Part shown: positions 54,826 to 64,000 of the stretch, in pieces
Layout: every line of letters begins with the position of its first letter
Position numbering within the stretch: position 1 is the first letter of the stretch
From: Achatina immaculata
Taxonomy: Eukaryota; Mollusca; Gastropoda; Stylommatophora; Achatinidae
Length of the DNA: 64,000 bases
Reading direction: 5' to 3'
Assembly (NCBI GenBank): GCA_009760885.1
Contig: CM019710.1
Location: 5,109,186-5,173,185 of the forward strand
The notes under the pieces: model-generated
The model's input: only the letters and a program-made list of their open reading frames with translations
Databases searched by the model: none
Told to the model about the DNA's origin: nothing
Position numbers and translations under genes: made by a program

Positions 54826-55700
54826 CATCCTTTAACCACCACCCCCTCCCAATTTAAAGCCCAACAACAGGGCCCCACTTAGAACAGAGGATGTCCTCTG
54901 GTCCCGAAACAAATGGCTTGCTCTCCCCCCCCCCACACACACACACAATGCATCTAGGCCTGCTTATAAGGTTTACTCTGTAAGGTTATGCATACAGTTC
55001 GTCATCATCATCATCATCATCAGCACCATCAGCACCATCAGCACCATCACCATCACCATCAATAAATACCGATGACCTCTTGAAGGTTGCGACCTTCGAC
55101 CTGACCTTATTAACACCCCACGACCACGTGCGCCGCCCTCGATTACCCCCCCCCCCCCGGCACGTGTGACCAACCAATCAGCGCTCTACCGGAAGAGTAG
55201 CCACTGGGCGCGTGCCAGGCTATCATAAAACACTGACCTTCACCTCGCTCCCATCTCCAGGGATGCATAAATCTGAAGGACAATAGCAACATGATCTGAC
55301 CTGGGACGGGTGACATCCCACAGATCATTTCATATTTGATGGGCTCTTGAAAGGTTCGGTCGTGGCCCGTTTCATCTCAAATCCTCATCACGTCCAGGAG
55401 CATAGAACCCAGAGAGAAACAAATCTCCATCTAACACGGTCTCCAGCATCTATAACTATTCTGCGTCTTCTCTTTATGAAAAAGTGATGTTCTAGCACAA
55501 AAGTTCTGTTCTTTGTTTTTGTTCTTGTTGTGGTATTATATAAAGGACTGGGAACTGTTGTTCTTTTGTACACGTCGCCCACTTTGATTGTTGTAGAGCT
55601 ACCGTGGTATCGGATTAGGAATGGGTTGAAGTTTTGCTTGAAGACATGAAATTGTGCGAATAAATGATTTTCTTTAAGAGGTCCACCCTTTTGCTGTCTC
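54826..55700. other. No gene recognised
   Basis: Contains (ATC)n at 55002-55022 continuing as (CACCATCAG)n-like text to about 55065, and a poly-C at 55146-55158. Frame 55789-55388 (minus) has no known motif. Confidence 0.4.
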
Positions 55701-55704
55701 TGAC

Positions 55705-56125
55705 AACTCTGTTGTCTCCACCACTCTATTGTCTCCACAAATCTGTTGTCTCCACACCTCTTTTGTCTCCACCACTCTGTTGTCTTCACCGCTCTGTTGT
55801 CTCCACACCTCTTTTGTCTCCATCACTCTGTTGTCTTCACCAATCTGCCACTCTGTTGTCTCCATAACTCTGTTGTCTCCACCACTCTGTTATCTCCATC
55901 ACTCTTTTGTCTCCATCACTCTTTTGTCTCCACCACTCTGTTATCTCCATCACTCTTTTGTCTCCACCACTCTGTTATCTCCACCACTCTGTTATCTCCA
56001 TCACTCTGTTGTCTCCATGACTCTGCTGTTTTCACTATTCTGCTGCCTCTACCACTCAACTGTCACTCTGCTGTCTATCGGTCTGCTGATTTCACCACTC
56101 CCCACCACTCTGATGTATCCACCAC
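55705..56125. repeat. 17-bp minisatellite, about 24 units
   Basis: Unit CTCTGTTGTCTCCACCA with TTTTGTCTCCATCA and TATCTCC variants. Confidence 0.95.
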
Positions 56126-56234
56126 TCTGGTGTCTCTAGAATCACCGAAATTCCATCCATAGATATCCAATCCCGCAAGTGCCAGATTTTACACAGAAAC
56201 ATGCACTCCTGGTATCCAGCAAAAATATCTGGGC

Positions 56235-56290
56235 CAGCGGTTCTTAAATTGTCTTCACGCCAGGGGCCGACGTGAAATGCAGATTTCTAT
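56235..56290. other. Possible hAT-like terminal sequence
   Basis: CCAGCGGTTCTTAAATTGTC resembles hAT ends. No partner end found. Confidence 0.25.
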
Positions 56291-56299
56291 CAGGACAAA

Positions 56300-56378
56300 G
56301 GTAAAAGATAAAGGTAAAGGTAATCCTGTCGTGCCTTAGAGGCACATAGGGATATGGTGTTAGTGCCCATATTATCAG
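56300..56378 (-). mobile_element. SINE S1 3' end fragment
   Basis: The minus strand reads the S1 3' portion, ending in the TTTACC-rich tail. Confidence 0.7.
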
Positions 56379-56492
56379 GACAAAGTAAGGTTCTTAATAC
56401 TGGAGTCTTCCATAATGAACTAGAAATGTATGTTCCTTTATATTTTACACAACAGTGATAATATTCATAATCTATCATGATAGATACACTTT

Positions 56493-56885
56493 TCATCATC
56501 ATCATCATCATCATCATCAAGGTCCGTGGCGATGGATGTTGGCGGTAGTGCTCCTCCACAGATCTCGGTCCTCGATATCTTCCATGAACTCAGTTGGTGA
56601 TTCTCTTGTTATGCCATGTCTTTAGATTGTCCATGACCTCCCCCCCCCCCTCTCTTGGTCTTCACCTGCATCTCTTCCCATTTATCTTTCCTGCTGTTAT
56701 GATGTTTTCAAGGGGCTTCTTTTCTTAATGTCCAAAGAAAGATGAGTGTCGTTTTCTTATGGATTTAGTTAGATTTCTTTCTACATTTGCTTTTGTTAGA
56801 CATTCCCTATTTGTCATCTTAGCTGTCCATGGTGCTCTTAACATTCTTATAAGAAACCACATCTCTGTTGCCTCTAATGATATCT
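56493..56885 (-). pseudogene. RTE-like 3' end with (TGA)n tail (family F2-like)
   Basis: The minus strand encodes an IRMLRAPWTAKMTNRECLTK-type block, KSIRKRHSSFFGH, then a break at the poly-C, and ends as RYRGPRSVEEHYRQHPSPRT, followed by (ATG)n at 56516-56493. Similar in layout to 9486-10104. Confidence 0.8.
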
Positions 56886-56991
56886 CCATTTAACAACGTA
56901 CGATTGGATAAAGGTGGTCTCTTGTACTTTAACGCTGCATTTAGGTGGGTTCTTATTTCGTGATTTTGTCTTTTCTTGTATTGCCTTGTCT

Positions 56992-57300
56992 ATATCCCTG
57001 TAACTGCGAGCTGATGTTCTCTGCAGCCGATGCTGTGGAGATATTGAGGAACATCGTCGTATCTGCATGGGAGCGGGTAACAGCAGCTATTTTTTCAGTT
57101 CCGGAGTACAGCTAAAAAAGCAGGGGCTGTGCAATGCTTCTTTAGCAGACTCCACCACCATGGGGACTATGGCGATCTCTGCCCTATTAGCCAAGATAGC
57201 CTGTTACTAAGGGCACCAACGGAGAGGTGGGACAGGGTCTTGGTCAGCTATGGTTCGCTAACCCTGACGCTGGCATATCAGCTATGGGGTCGCTGACTAC
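56992..57300 (-). repeat. R34 repeat, single-unit copy, reverse orientation
   Basis: Begins CCCTGTAACTGCGAGCTGAT, continues through GACTCCACCACCATGGGGAC, and ends in one 34-bp unit with CATATCAGCTATGGGGTCGC. Confidence 0.82.
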
Positions 57301-57480
57301 CTAATCGATCCGCGTCCTCACCCCCTCCCCTCCCATCCCGTCCCCTCCCCCTCCCACATTCTTAATTCATGTTACCTAAATATTAAGCTTGTGTAAGTTT
57401 TTATCTCCTTTCTTGATTCCGTAGCAGGAGAAAAACCTACTGTCCGCTTGCTAGGTCTGTCGCAGCATCATCAGAGCCCC
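57301..57480. other. C-rich spacer
   Basis: CCCCTCCCC-rich stretch at 57320-57355; no gene. Confidence 0.4.
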
Positions 57481-57489
57481 TTTAGCTAG

Positions 57490-58255
57490 ATGCTTTCATG
57501 GTGATCCAGGTTGGTATTCATGGTTACTCTAGCGGTCTCGTTGGATAAAACCACACCATACTTAGCCCAACACAGCAATCCTTTAGTCGTATGCACATAC
57601 AGAACACAGATGCACATACAGAACGCAGCAAAAATCCAACAAGTGAAAGAATTCAAGTACATTAGATGCATGTTCCTGAAAATGGGAAGCTTGATAAAGA
57701 AACTGATGTTAGAACACAAAGAGCCAATGCCATTGCATACCAGCTATCCCCTCTGCTTACACACTCAACCACCCCACTAGAAACTAAGAGAAAACTAATT
57801 AGTTCCGTGCTACCAAAGCCAGACATGGCCAGTTACTAAGAAACAACAGAATAAAATAACCACATGTGAAATGAGATGTTTTAGGGAAGCAGCAAACGTC
57901 ACCAGGTTTGACAAGATAAGAAAAGACACCATAAGACGGAGTGCAGGAACCACATCATGTCTATGATACATAGAGAAACAAATAATCAAGTGGTTCGGCC
58001 ACGTAATGAGAGTGGCACACTCACAGCCAAGCCACGAGAACCTTCAACCAAAGAACTACAGGACGCAGATCAAGAGGAAGACCCAGAAAGTTGGATGGAT
58101 GATATCAGAGAAATACTCGCTAGTTATGTCATGGCCGTTACTGTAGCCACCCATTTGGCCCCAAAAATGCCAGCTGCATCCACCCTCCCCAAAAATGCCA
58201 ACTGCATCCACCCTCGACACTTCACGATACAAGAAGGAAGGGTAAAGTAATGTAA
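57490..58255 (+). pseudogene. RTE-like C-terminus (family F8, second copy)
   Basis: The plus strand carries VKEFKYIRCMFLKMGSLIKK (57640-57700), then a KITTCEMRCFREAANV-type block, IIKWFGHVMRV, DQEEDPESWMDDIREILASY and a final HPRHFTIQEGRVK. Multiple frameshifts. It includes an internal duplication of about 26 bp (CCCAAAAATGCCAgCTGCAT) near 58160-58210. Confidence 0.83.
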
Positions 58256-58362
58256 ATTTTCATTCATATATATATATACTGTTTATACTCAGTCAAATAT
58301 TGTTGTATAAATATACACACTTTATAATGTAATTCAATCGAACAATATTTGTGACTTAACAG

Positions 58363-58640
58363 TATGCAGGAAACTCTCTACTGTAGAGAGCGGAACAACA
58401 ACACAACTCCTTCAGATCATCAGAGGAAGTACCCCCCCCCCCCCCCAGACAAGTGTTTCGGCCCTATTAAACTCCTGACACTCTAAGGGGGGTAGGCTCT
58501 TCTAGGTCATGACTCCCAGAGGTCTTGTGAGTTTTTTGGTTTTTTTTTCCCGGGATTGAACCTATGATCTTCCAGTTGGCACTGCACTTTGAAGGGCGTC
58601 TTTAGCGATTTAGCTACGGAGAACTGGTATTGGTTGTGGT
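58363..58640 (-). mobile_element. tRNA-derived SINE (family S4), near full length
   Basis: On the minus strand: an A-box-like GTAGCTAAATCGCTAAAGAC at 58615-58596, a B box GGTTCAATCCC at 58562-58552, a T-run, and then the body shared with 7485-7642, including poly-G. Confidence 0.8.
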
Positions 58641-58894
58641 AAATGAAATTACTTATGTTCCCAATGATTGTTTCGCATACTCCACAGCCAGCATGAGGCC
58701 TTTTCTGCTGTTTCTGAAACAGCAATGCCCTTGCTCTTGCTTGTCCCTTAATGCCGAGTTGCTTACATAGGTCATATGGTGATGTTGCTACGAATCATCT
58801 CTCTCCCACTTATACAGCTATCACTTTTGCCCTGACTCCTGCCCCCTGCCTCAGTTGTTTGACCAGATCATTGTACTTCTCACATACCTGTAAG
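58641..58894. other. No gene recognised
   Basis: The minus-strand frame 58725-58507 starts here and runs into the SINE; not a known protein. Confidence 0.35.
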
Positions 58895-59283
58895 GAACTT
58901 GCCAATCATTCCACAACACCCAGTGAAGTAGAGGAAATAGATATAGATGAATTATGGAATTCTTACAGCACAACCATAATCACAGCAGCAAAAGCAAGCG
59001 CTGGACTGAAGAAAAAAAAAACAAATAGAAAAGCATGGATATCAGAAAACACATGGAAGTACATACATGAAAGACGAGCAGTCAAATTAGACATGTTCAA
59101 TGTAAAAACAGATCTTCGAAAAGATCTGGCAAAAGCAACATACAAAGAAATACACAAGAAAGTAAATAAAAGTTCAGCTAGAAGGGATAAAACGCAATAT
59201 ATAGACAATATGGCGAAAGAGGCAGAGAAAGCAGCAAAAACAGGAGACAGCAAAACTTTATATAACATACAAAAGAGGCTAAC

Positions 59284-59330
<47 letters not shown>

Positions 59331-59475
59331 ACAGGTATAGATATAACATCTAAAGAAAGACCAATCCTTAGCAAAACTGGAACCCTATTAACATCAAATA
59401 AAGAACAAAAGCATAGATGGGCTGAACACTTCCAAGAAATACTTAGTCGACAACACCCAAAAGAATTGTTGTTAA
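58895..59475 (+). pseudogene. RTE-like EN-RT linker fragment with internal (TA)n
   Basis: The plus strand encodes the linker before the RT: AWISENTWKYIHERRAVKLD, DKTQYIDNMAKEAEKAAKTG and SKTLYNIQKRLT. After a (TA)n run at 59283-59320 it resumes out of frame with a RPILSKTGTLLT and HRWAEHFQEILSRQ-type block. The TA run is therefore an expansion inside the coding sequence. Confidence 0.8.
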
Positions 59476-59905
59476 TTGAATAAATGCTGCTCCTCTATTC
59501 TTGTTTCGTACGGAACCGTAAGCTGGATCATTATTAATTCCTGTTATTCTATGGAGTACGCTACAATGTCCGGTTGCATTTCTGTGTTCTTGATGGCAGT
59601 CGGATATTCTCTACTTCCTGGTAGGTCCGCTATCACATCCAAGTCACTTCCACCGTCTAGCAGTGATGGTAAGGGAATGTCCCTGATTTCAATACTCGAT
59701 GAAACCTCGGGACATACCAAGTCGATGTCTTGCCGCGCACCATTCTGATGCAGCAGGACATTGATACTCTTATCAGGAGAATCACATATACAGTATTCTC
59801 TAAATGGATTTGTTTCTCTCATGTCTAAAGTGCTTTGTATGCAATTTATCTGTATTATCATGAATACTTTATACCAATACCAAAGGGACACTACCGGCAA
59901 AAGAG
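59476..59905 (-). pseudogene. Retroelement C-terminal endonuclease-like relic
   Basis: The minus-strand frame 59900-59544 contains IRDIPLPSLLDGGSDLDVIA and ends NTEMQPDIVAYSIE, followed after a stop by IMIQLTVPYETRIEEQH. A PD...(E/Q)LTVPxE pattern is characteristic of restriction-like (PD-(D/E)XK) nuclease domains attached to some RTs; the catalytic Glu appears as Gln here. Identification is tentative. Confidence 0.5.
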
Positions 59906-60002
59906 TATTTATTGTATTACTTCCCTTGAACCATAATATAAATCACATTGTGTTTAAATCATGATATCATTTGAATAGTTTTTATATATATTGTGTATAT
60001 AA

Positions 60003-60031
60003 AAGAAAGAAAGAAAGAAAGAAAGAAAGAA
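60003..60031. repeat. (GAAA)n microsatellite
   Basis: About seven units. Confidence 0.9.
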
Positions 60032-60430
60032 ATCATAGACAAACTAACTTCATTCATGAGATAAAGAAAAGTCACGAGAGAATTACCTCGGACTTGAACC
60101 ATGGGGTCCTGGTAGAACGTGCAGCTGTCTAGCCACTCGAGTACATCATTAATAAACTTTGCAATCTTACATCACAATTTTAGAAAAAAATAAGCGATTA
60201 ATGGCAGAGCCATCAAGTCCTGTCTGGTCGGAAAATCGTTACACCCGGGAAGGGAACGAGGTCAAGACACAGAAATTCTGTGGCTTACATTCAGTCTCAC
60301 GAAGCTACCAAACTTGAGACACAAACAGACATCATACATGGTCTCCTGGAAATGTTTAGTAGACAATGGACAACCGTAACAACATACACAAGAACAGCTT
60401 TATTTCACATAAAGGTAGTTTTAGTTTCCA
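60032..60430. other. No gene seen
   Basis: Unique-looking spacer. Confidence 0.35.
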
Positions 60431-60533
60431 GACAGATAGTCAGGCAGACAGACAGAGAAGCAGACAGACAGGCAGCACACACACAGACAAGACAGATAGA
60501 TAGACAGATAGATAGACAGAAGACAGACAGACC

Positions 60534-60588
<55 letters not shown>

Positions 60589-60600
60589 GAGATAGATAGA
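60431..60600. repeat. (GACA)n / (GATA)n array
   Basis: Imperfect GACA/GGCA units then near-pure GATA from 60536, the same two-part arrangement as at 32858-33072. Confidence 0.93.
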
Positions 60601-60754
60601 ACTGGTAAAGAGATAGATGTGTGGCGGATAGACAGATCTGCGGAAGAGTGATACATCTGTGAAGGAGAGATAAATCTGTAGCAGAGAGAGACGCGGGCCG
60701 GCGTCATGTCCGGTTCGTGAGCTGATTTCAGAAAGTAAACACTCGACTGAGAAT

Positions 60755-61130
60755 GGCCTGTTACAGGTCTAGAATCCTTAAATGAAGACATATCAAACAA
60801 TGGCCTGTAACAAGTCTAGAATCCTTACATGAAGACATCTCAAACAATGACCTGTTACAAGTCTAGAATCCTTTAATGAAGACATCTCAAAGAATGGCCT
60901 GTAACAAGTCTAGAATCCTTACATGAAGACATCTCAAATAACGGTCTGTAACAAGCCTAGAATCCTTACATGAAGACATCTCAAATAACGGCCTGTAACA
61001 AGTCTAGAATCATTACATGAAGACATCTCAAATAACGGCCTGTAACAAGTCTAGAATCCTTACATGAAGACATCTCAAAGAACGGCCTGTAACAAGTCTA
61101 GAATCCTTACATGAAGACATCTCAAAGAAT
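60755..61130. repeat. 47-bp minisatellite, about 8 units
   Basis: Unit AACAAGTCTAGAATCCTTAC + ATGAAGACATCTCAAAGAAT + GGCCTGT. Confidence 0.95.
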
Positions 61131-61445
61131 GTTGATGAGATGCTTCTGCAGCTCCTGACCAACAAAACTGAATTTGTTGAACACAAGAAAGAAAATGGTC
61201 GTCAAGGAGAATTAACTTAGTGGACTTCAAACGTTTCTGACCTGTTCTAGTCAAATGTTTACATATTTCATGATAGTTTAAAGTTTTCTGTGGAGAAGAA
61301 TCGATGACGTTACAAAACATCACACAACCTACAACAAACGAAGTGCTCCATTACCGTCTCAGAAATAAGGGTTTAGGCGGAAGACTATGAACACAAACTA
61401 TTGACCAGATAAGAAATGTCGGTGGGAACGCATATTTTTTTTTGC
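61131..61445. other. No gene recognised
   Basis: A minus-strand frame (61323-61075) overlaps the minisatellite edge; not protein-like. Confidence 0.35.
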
Positions 61446-61447
61446 CA

Positions 61448-61480
<33 letters not shown>
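61448..61480. repeat. (GAT)n microsatellite
   Basis: About eleven units. Confidence 0.92.
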
Positions 61481-61481
<1 letters not shown>

Positions 61482-61526
61482 GTCGATTCGATTGGCATTT
61501 ACAATGCATGTTCTTTTCTAAAATTA

Positions 61527-61868
61527 TCTTGACTATCTCATTCATTCATTCATTCATTCATTTGCATGTCCCTTGTGGAACTTTGCCTCCCTAACAGCTC
61601 TCCTGTAGGCCTCTCGGTTGTGAGCAAGATACCCTGCTGTTGATCCATCCATTTGCAAATCATCAACGATGTCTCGCAGCCATCTTCGTTTTGGTCTTCC
61701 TCTCTTTCTTTTTCCCATTATGTATCCTTCCAATACGGTCTTCTCTAAATTATCATGACGTTTATTGTGTCCAAAATATTTAAGTTTTCTCTCTTTAATC
61801 CTCTTTACTAGCCAGCCTTCTTCAATATTAAATTCTTGTAGTATAGATATATTTGTTCTTGACTATCT
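61527..61868 (-). mobile_element. RTE-like (family F7) insertion with 12-bp TSD
   Basis: Insert 61539-61856 has the F7 C-terminal coding tail on the minus strand and an (AATG)n 3' tail at 61539-61562. TCTTGACTATCT at 61527-61538 and 61857-61868 is the TSD; the first bases may overlap the element's own TTGTTCTT. Confidence 0.9.
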
Positions 61869-62205
61869 GCGTTCATTTCTTATCAAAGCAGGCTTGAGTT
61901 TTCCCGAGCCTTGTAACACAATATTCCTGTAAAGATCTTCAGCGGCAATTTCACGCTACAATTTCCACTACTTTTTAGTGCTACTTTCTTCATAGTCCTT
62001 CCCCTACTACTTTCCTATTTACGTCTCTAAATCCTGTTACAGCGGGATGCAAGAAATGGTGCCCATTACCACGTGCAGTTTGAGAATCGTTGTGTATATA
62101 TTATGGAAAAAAAGGGGTTACTTCAATCAGCAACAGAACAAACTCTCTGACTAATGTGGTTCTGCTGAGGTTTTCTTTTTAAGTACCCGGATGTAGAAGA
62201 ATTGT
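61869..62205. other. No gene seen
   Basis: Unique-looking spacer. Confidence 0.35.
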
Positions 62206-62235
62206 GTGTCCTGCTTCAGGTTCAGTGCGGTTACG

Positions 62236-62770
62236 GCATCACAGCAAACTAGAACATTCCAATAACTGTTCTGTCGCCTGTGCCAGTGAGACCGCAGCAA
62301 ACTAGAACATTCCTATAACTGTTCCGCCGACTGTGCCAGTGAGATCACAGCAAACTAGAACATTCCTATAACTGCCCCCCCCCCCCCCCCCCGCCAGTGC
62401 CAGTGAGATAACAGCAAACTAGAACATTCCAATAACTGTTCCGCCGCCTGTGCCAGTGAGGTCACAGCAAACTAGAACATTCCTATAACTGTTCTGCAGA
62501 TTGTGCCAGTAAGATCACAGCAAACTAGAACATTCCTATAACTGTTCCGCATCCTGTGCCAGTAAGATCACAGCAAACTAGAACATTCCAACAACTGTTC
62601 CGTCGCCTGTGGCAGTGAGATCGCAGCAAACTAGAACATTTCAATAACTGTTCCGTCGCCTGTGCCAGTGAGATGACATCAAACTAGAACATTCTTATAA
62701 TTGCTCTGCCGCCTGTGCCAGTGAGATCGCAGCAAACGAGAATATCCCATAATTTTCTCCACCGCCAGCG
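62236..62770. repeat. 53-bp minisatellite, about 10 units
   Basis: Unit CAGCAAACTAGAACATTCCT + ATAACTGTTCCGCCGCCTGT + GCCAGTGAGATCA. One unit has a poly-C expansion at 62374-62391. Confidence 0.95.
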
Positions 62771-63285
62771 CCAGTGACATCTCCTGGAATGCTCAAGAAC
62801 CGTCACACGTCATGTCCATGTACAATGATGAAAAGTGACCCGTGCACAATGAATGCGTACATCTCAGCAAATATCCTCATTGGGCAGGCACTGACAGCCA
62901 GCTCTAAGCAGATCTAGGTCGCCAACCTTCTAAAGAACACAGCGGAATGCATCAGCCATATTTATCAATGACTGTCGGAGAAACCTCCCCACCGCTGAAA
63001 GTCACAGCTCACAGTAACGCCTCGAGAACTTAACTCAGTATCTAGGGGCGTCCAAACCAGGACCCCCCCCCCCCCCAACTCCACAACACAACGGAACTGA
63101 CGCAGACATACAGCGGAGGAAAAGGCAAACAAAGGCCACGTTCGCCCCCTCCGGCGTGTTGCAACTTGAAGTCCAGAACACAGTATACACATAGACTTGA
63201 TGCAACTGAAGAGGGCCAGCAGATACTTTGCCATTGCTTCGAGTCGAACAGAACAAGCTCAAATGTCCGCTGGGTCGAAAACATG
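62771..63285. other. No gene recognised
   Basis: Contains a poly-C at 63064-63076 and small minus-strand frames without known motifs. Confidence 0.4.
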
Positions 63286-63291
63286 AACATA

Positions 63292-63540
63292 TTTTTTTTT
63301 TTTTTTAAGACAACGAAAACAACAGGCCGTGACCCGGTGGTACTGCAAACCGGGTCCACCCGTAACGAGATGTGGACCATACCCCCGGCATTCAATGTGC
63401 AGGGCAGGCCTCGGGCATCTCGTTTAGTTAAAAAAATAACGACGCTTTTGTTAACCAAAGGGCATGTTGATCAGGGTACCTGCTAAGAGGACACTTTGAC
63501 CTCAGCCACTTTGATCTTAGCCAAAAGGCCGAGAAGCGAT
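63292..63540 (-). mobile_element. U2-snRNA-headed retroposon with poly(A)
   Basis: The minus strand starts at 63540 with ATCGCTTCTCGGCCTTTTGG + CTAAGATCAAAGTG, the first 34 nt of U2 snRNA (63540-63507). It then switches to unrelated sequence (GCTGAGGTCAAAGTGTCC...) and ends in about 15 A's (63306-63292). The rest of U2, including the branch-recognition and Sm regions, is absent, so this is not a U2 gene. It is either a SINE with a U2-derived head or a one-off template-switch chimera. AACATAT occurs next to both ends, a weak TSD candidate. Confidence 0.75.
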
Positions 63541-63745
63541 GCAAGAAACATATACCTTCATGATTGTGGGGCTTTAGTGATGTTGTGTGGATGTTGGGAG
63601 TACGAGCGACATCTGTGCGAGAAGAAATAAAGGAAAAACGATACGGTGGAAAGAAACAGGAAGGCCTTAATCTCTAGTGATCTTTCAAACTATAGACCTA
63701 CTTTCACTTTGTCATCAGTATCTAAACATCGTGAAAAACATATAA
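63541..63745. other. No gene seen
   Basis: Possible upstream flank of the U2-headed retroposon; nothing else recognised. Confidence 0.35.
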
Positions 63746-63751
63746 AAAAAA

Positions 63752-64000
63752 AAGGTAAAGGTAATCCTCTCATGCATTAATTCATATTCATTCATTTGCA
63801 TGTCCCTTGCGGAACTTTGAATCCCAAACAGCATTCCTGTAGGCCTCTCGGCCTTAGAGGCACGTATTTTCCTTGACCTGTCAGCAAACTAGAGGGTGAT
63901 ATGGTCAGTATCACGCCTGGCCGCCTTTCCTTCCCCAACTCCAAAAGAAGCCGGTACCCATTTCTACAGGTGGGTGACTGGGGCGCCTCCGGCCAGATTC
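63752..64000 (-). mobile_element. SINE S1-type copy interrupted by RTE-like (F7) end
   Basis: The minus strand from the window edge reads GAATCTGGCCGGAGGCGCCC, the S1-like body (GGCGTGATACTGACCATATC, AGGTCAAGGAAAATACGTGCC) and, after an interruption, the tail GGATTACCTTTACCTTT at 63767-63751. The interruption (63781-63850) is the last ~70 bp of family F7 with an ATGAAT-type tail. The SINE runs off the right edge. Confidence 0.8.

Noticed and set aside
63507..63540. Functional U2 snRNA gene
   Set aside because: Only the first 34 nt match; branch-site recognition region and Sm site are absent and an A-tail follows.

Overview
The window looks like eukaryotic, most likely molluscan (probably heterobranch gastropod) genomic DNA. 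There are no operons or Shine-Dalgarno-type gene packing. The only intact host genes are three intronless class A GPCRs of the type expanded as chemosensory-like receptors in sea slugs. The rest is mainly 5'-truncated non-LTR retrotransposons, tRNA-derived SINEs, a dead mariner and an exceptional load of simple and tandem repeats. The taxon is an inference from protein style and repeat content, not from a database search.

Layout. 1-1.7 kb: broken CR1/L2-like reverse transcriptase (minus). 2.4-3.5 kb: GPCR A (plus), with a 204-bp RTE-like insertion in its 5' flank. 3.8-12.2 kb: degenerate minisatellite, further CR1 copies, RTE-like 3' ends and SINEs. 12.6-15.3 kb: first copy of a segmental duplication carrying a (TAG)n array. 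15.4-17 kb: RTE-like 3' ends and a (TTC)n tract. 17-18.1 kb: GPCR B (minus), an inverted paralogue of A. 18.29-22.75 kb: a complete-ended but coding-dead I/Nimb-like retrotransposon (endonuclease, RT, RNase H) bounded by an 11-bp target-site duplication (TSD). It was inserted into the 5' flank of GPCR B. 23.96-24.59 kb: a 631-bp derivative keeping only the two ends of that element, with its own 11-bp TSD. 25-28 kb: RTE-like fragments and SINEs. 28.0-32.65 kb: second copy of the segmental duplication, enlarged by 36-bp and 34-bp minisatellites. 32.8-34.1 kb: tetranucleotide and 35-bp arrays. 34.5-38.1 kb: RTE-like and RNase H fragments. 38.1-39.8 kb: a 28-bp satellite of about 60 units. 40.3-41.4 kb: GPCR C (minus), more divergent. 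41.8-64 kb: RTE-like fragments, a repeat family with an internal 34-bp VNTR, (TAG)n arrays, a decayed mariner, an endonuclease-domain relic, several more minisatellites, and a U2-snRNA-headed retroposon near 63.5 kb.

The receptors probably act at the surface of sensory cells, but ligands cannot be read from sequence. The most informative results are historical: TSD-dated insertions around the duplicated GPCR pair, a RIME-like non-autonomous partner of the I-type element, minisatellites that seem to have grown from single units still visible in the unexpanded duplicate, and many RTE-type 3' ends each abutting a different simple repeat.
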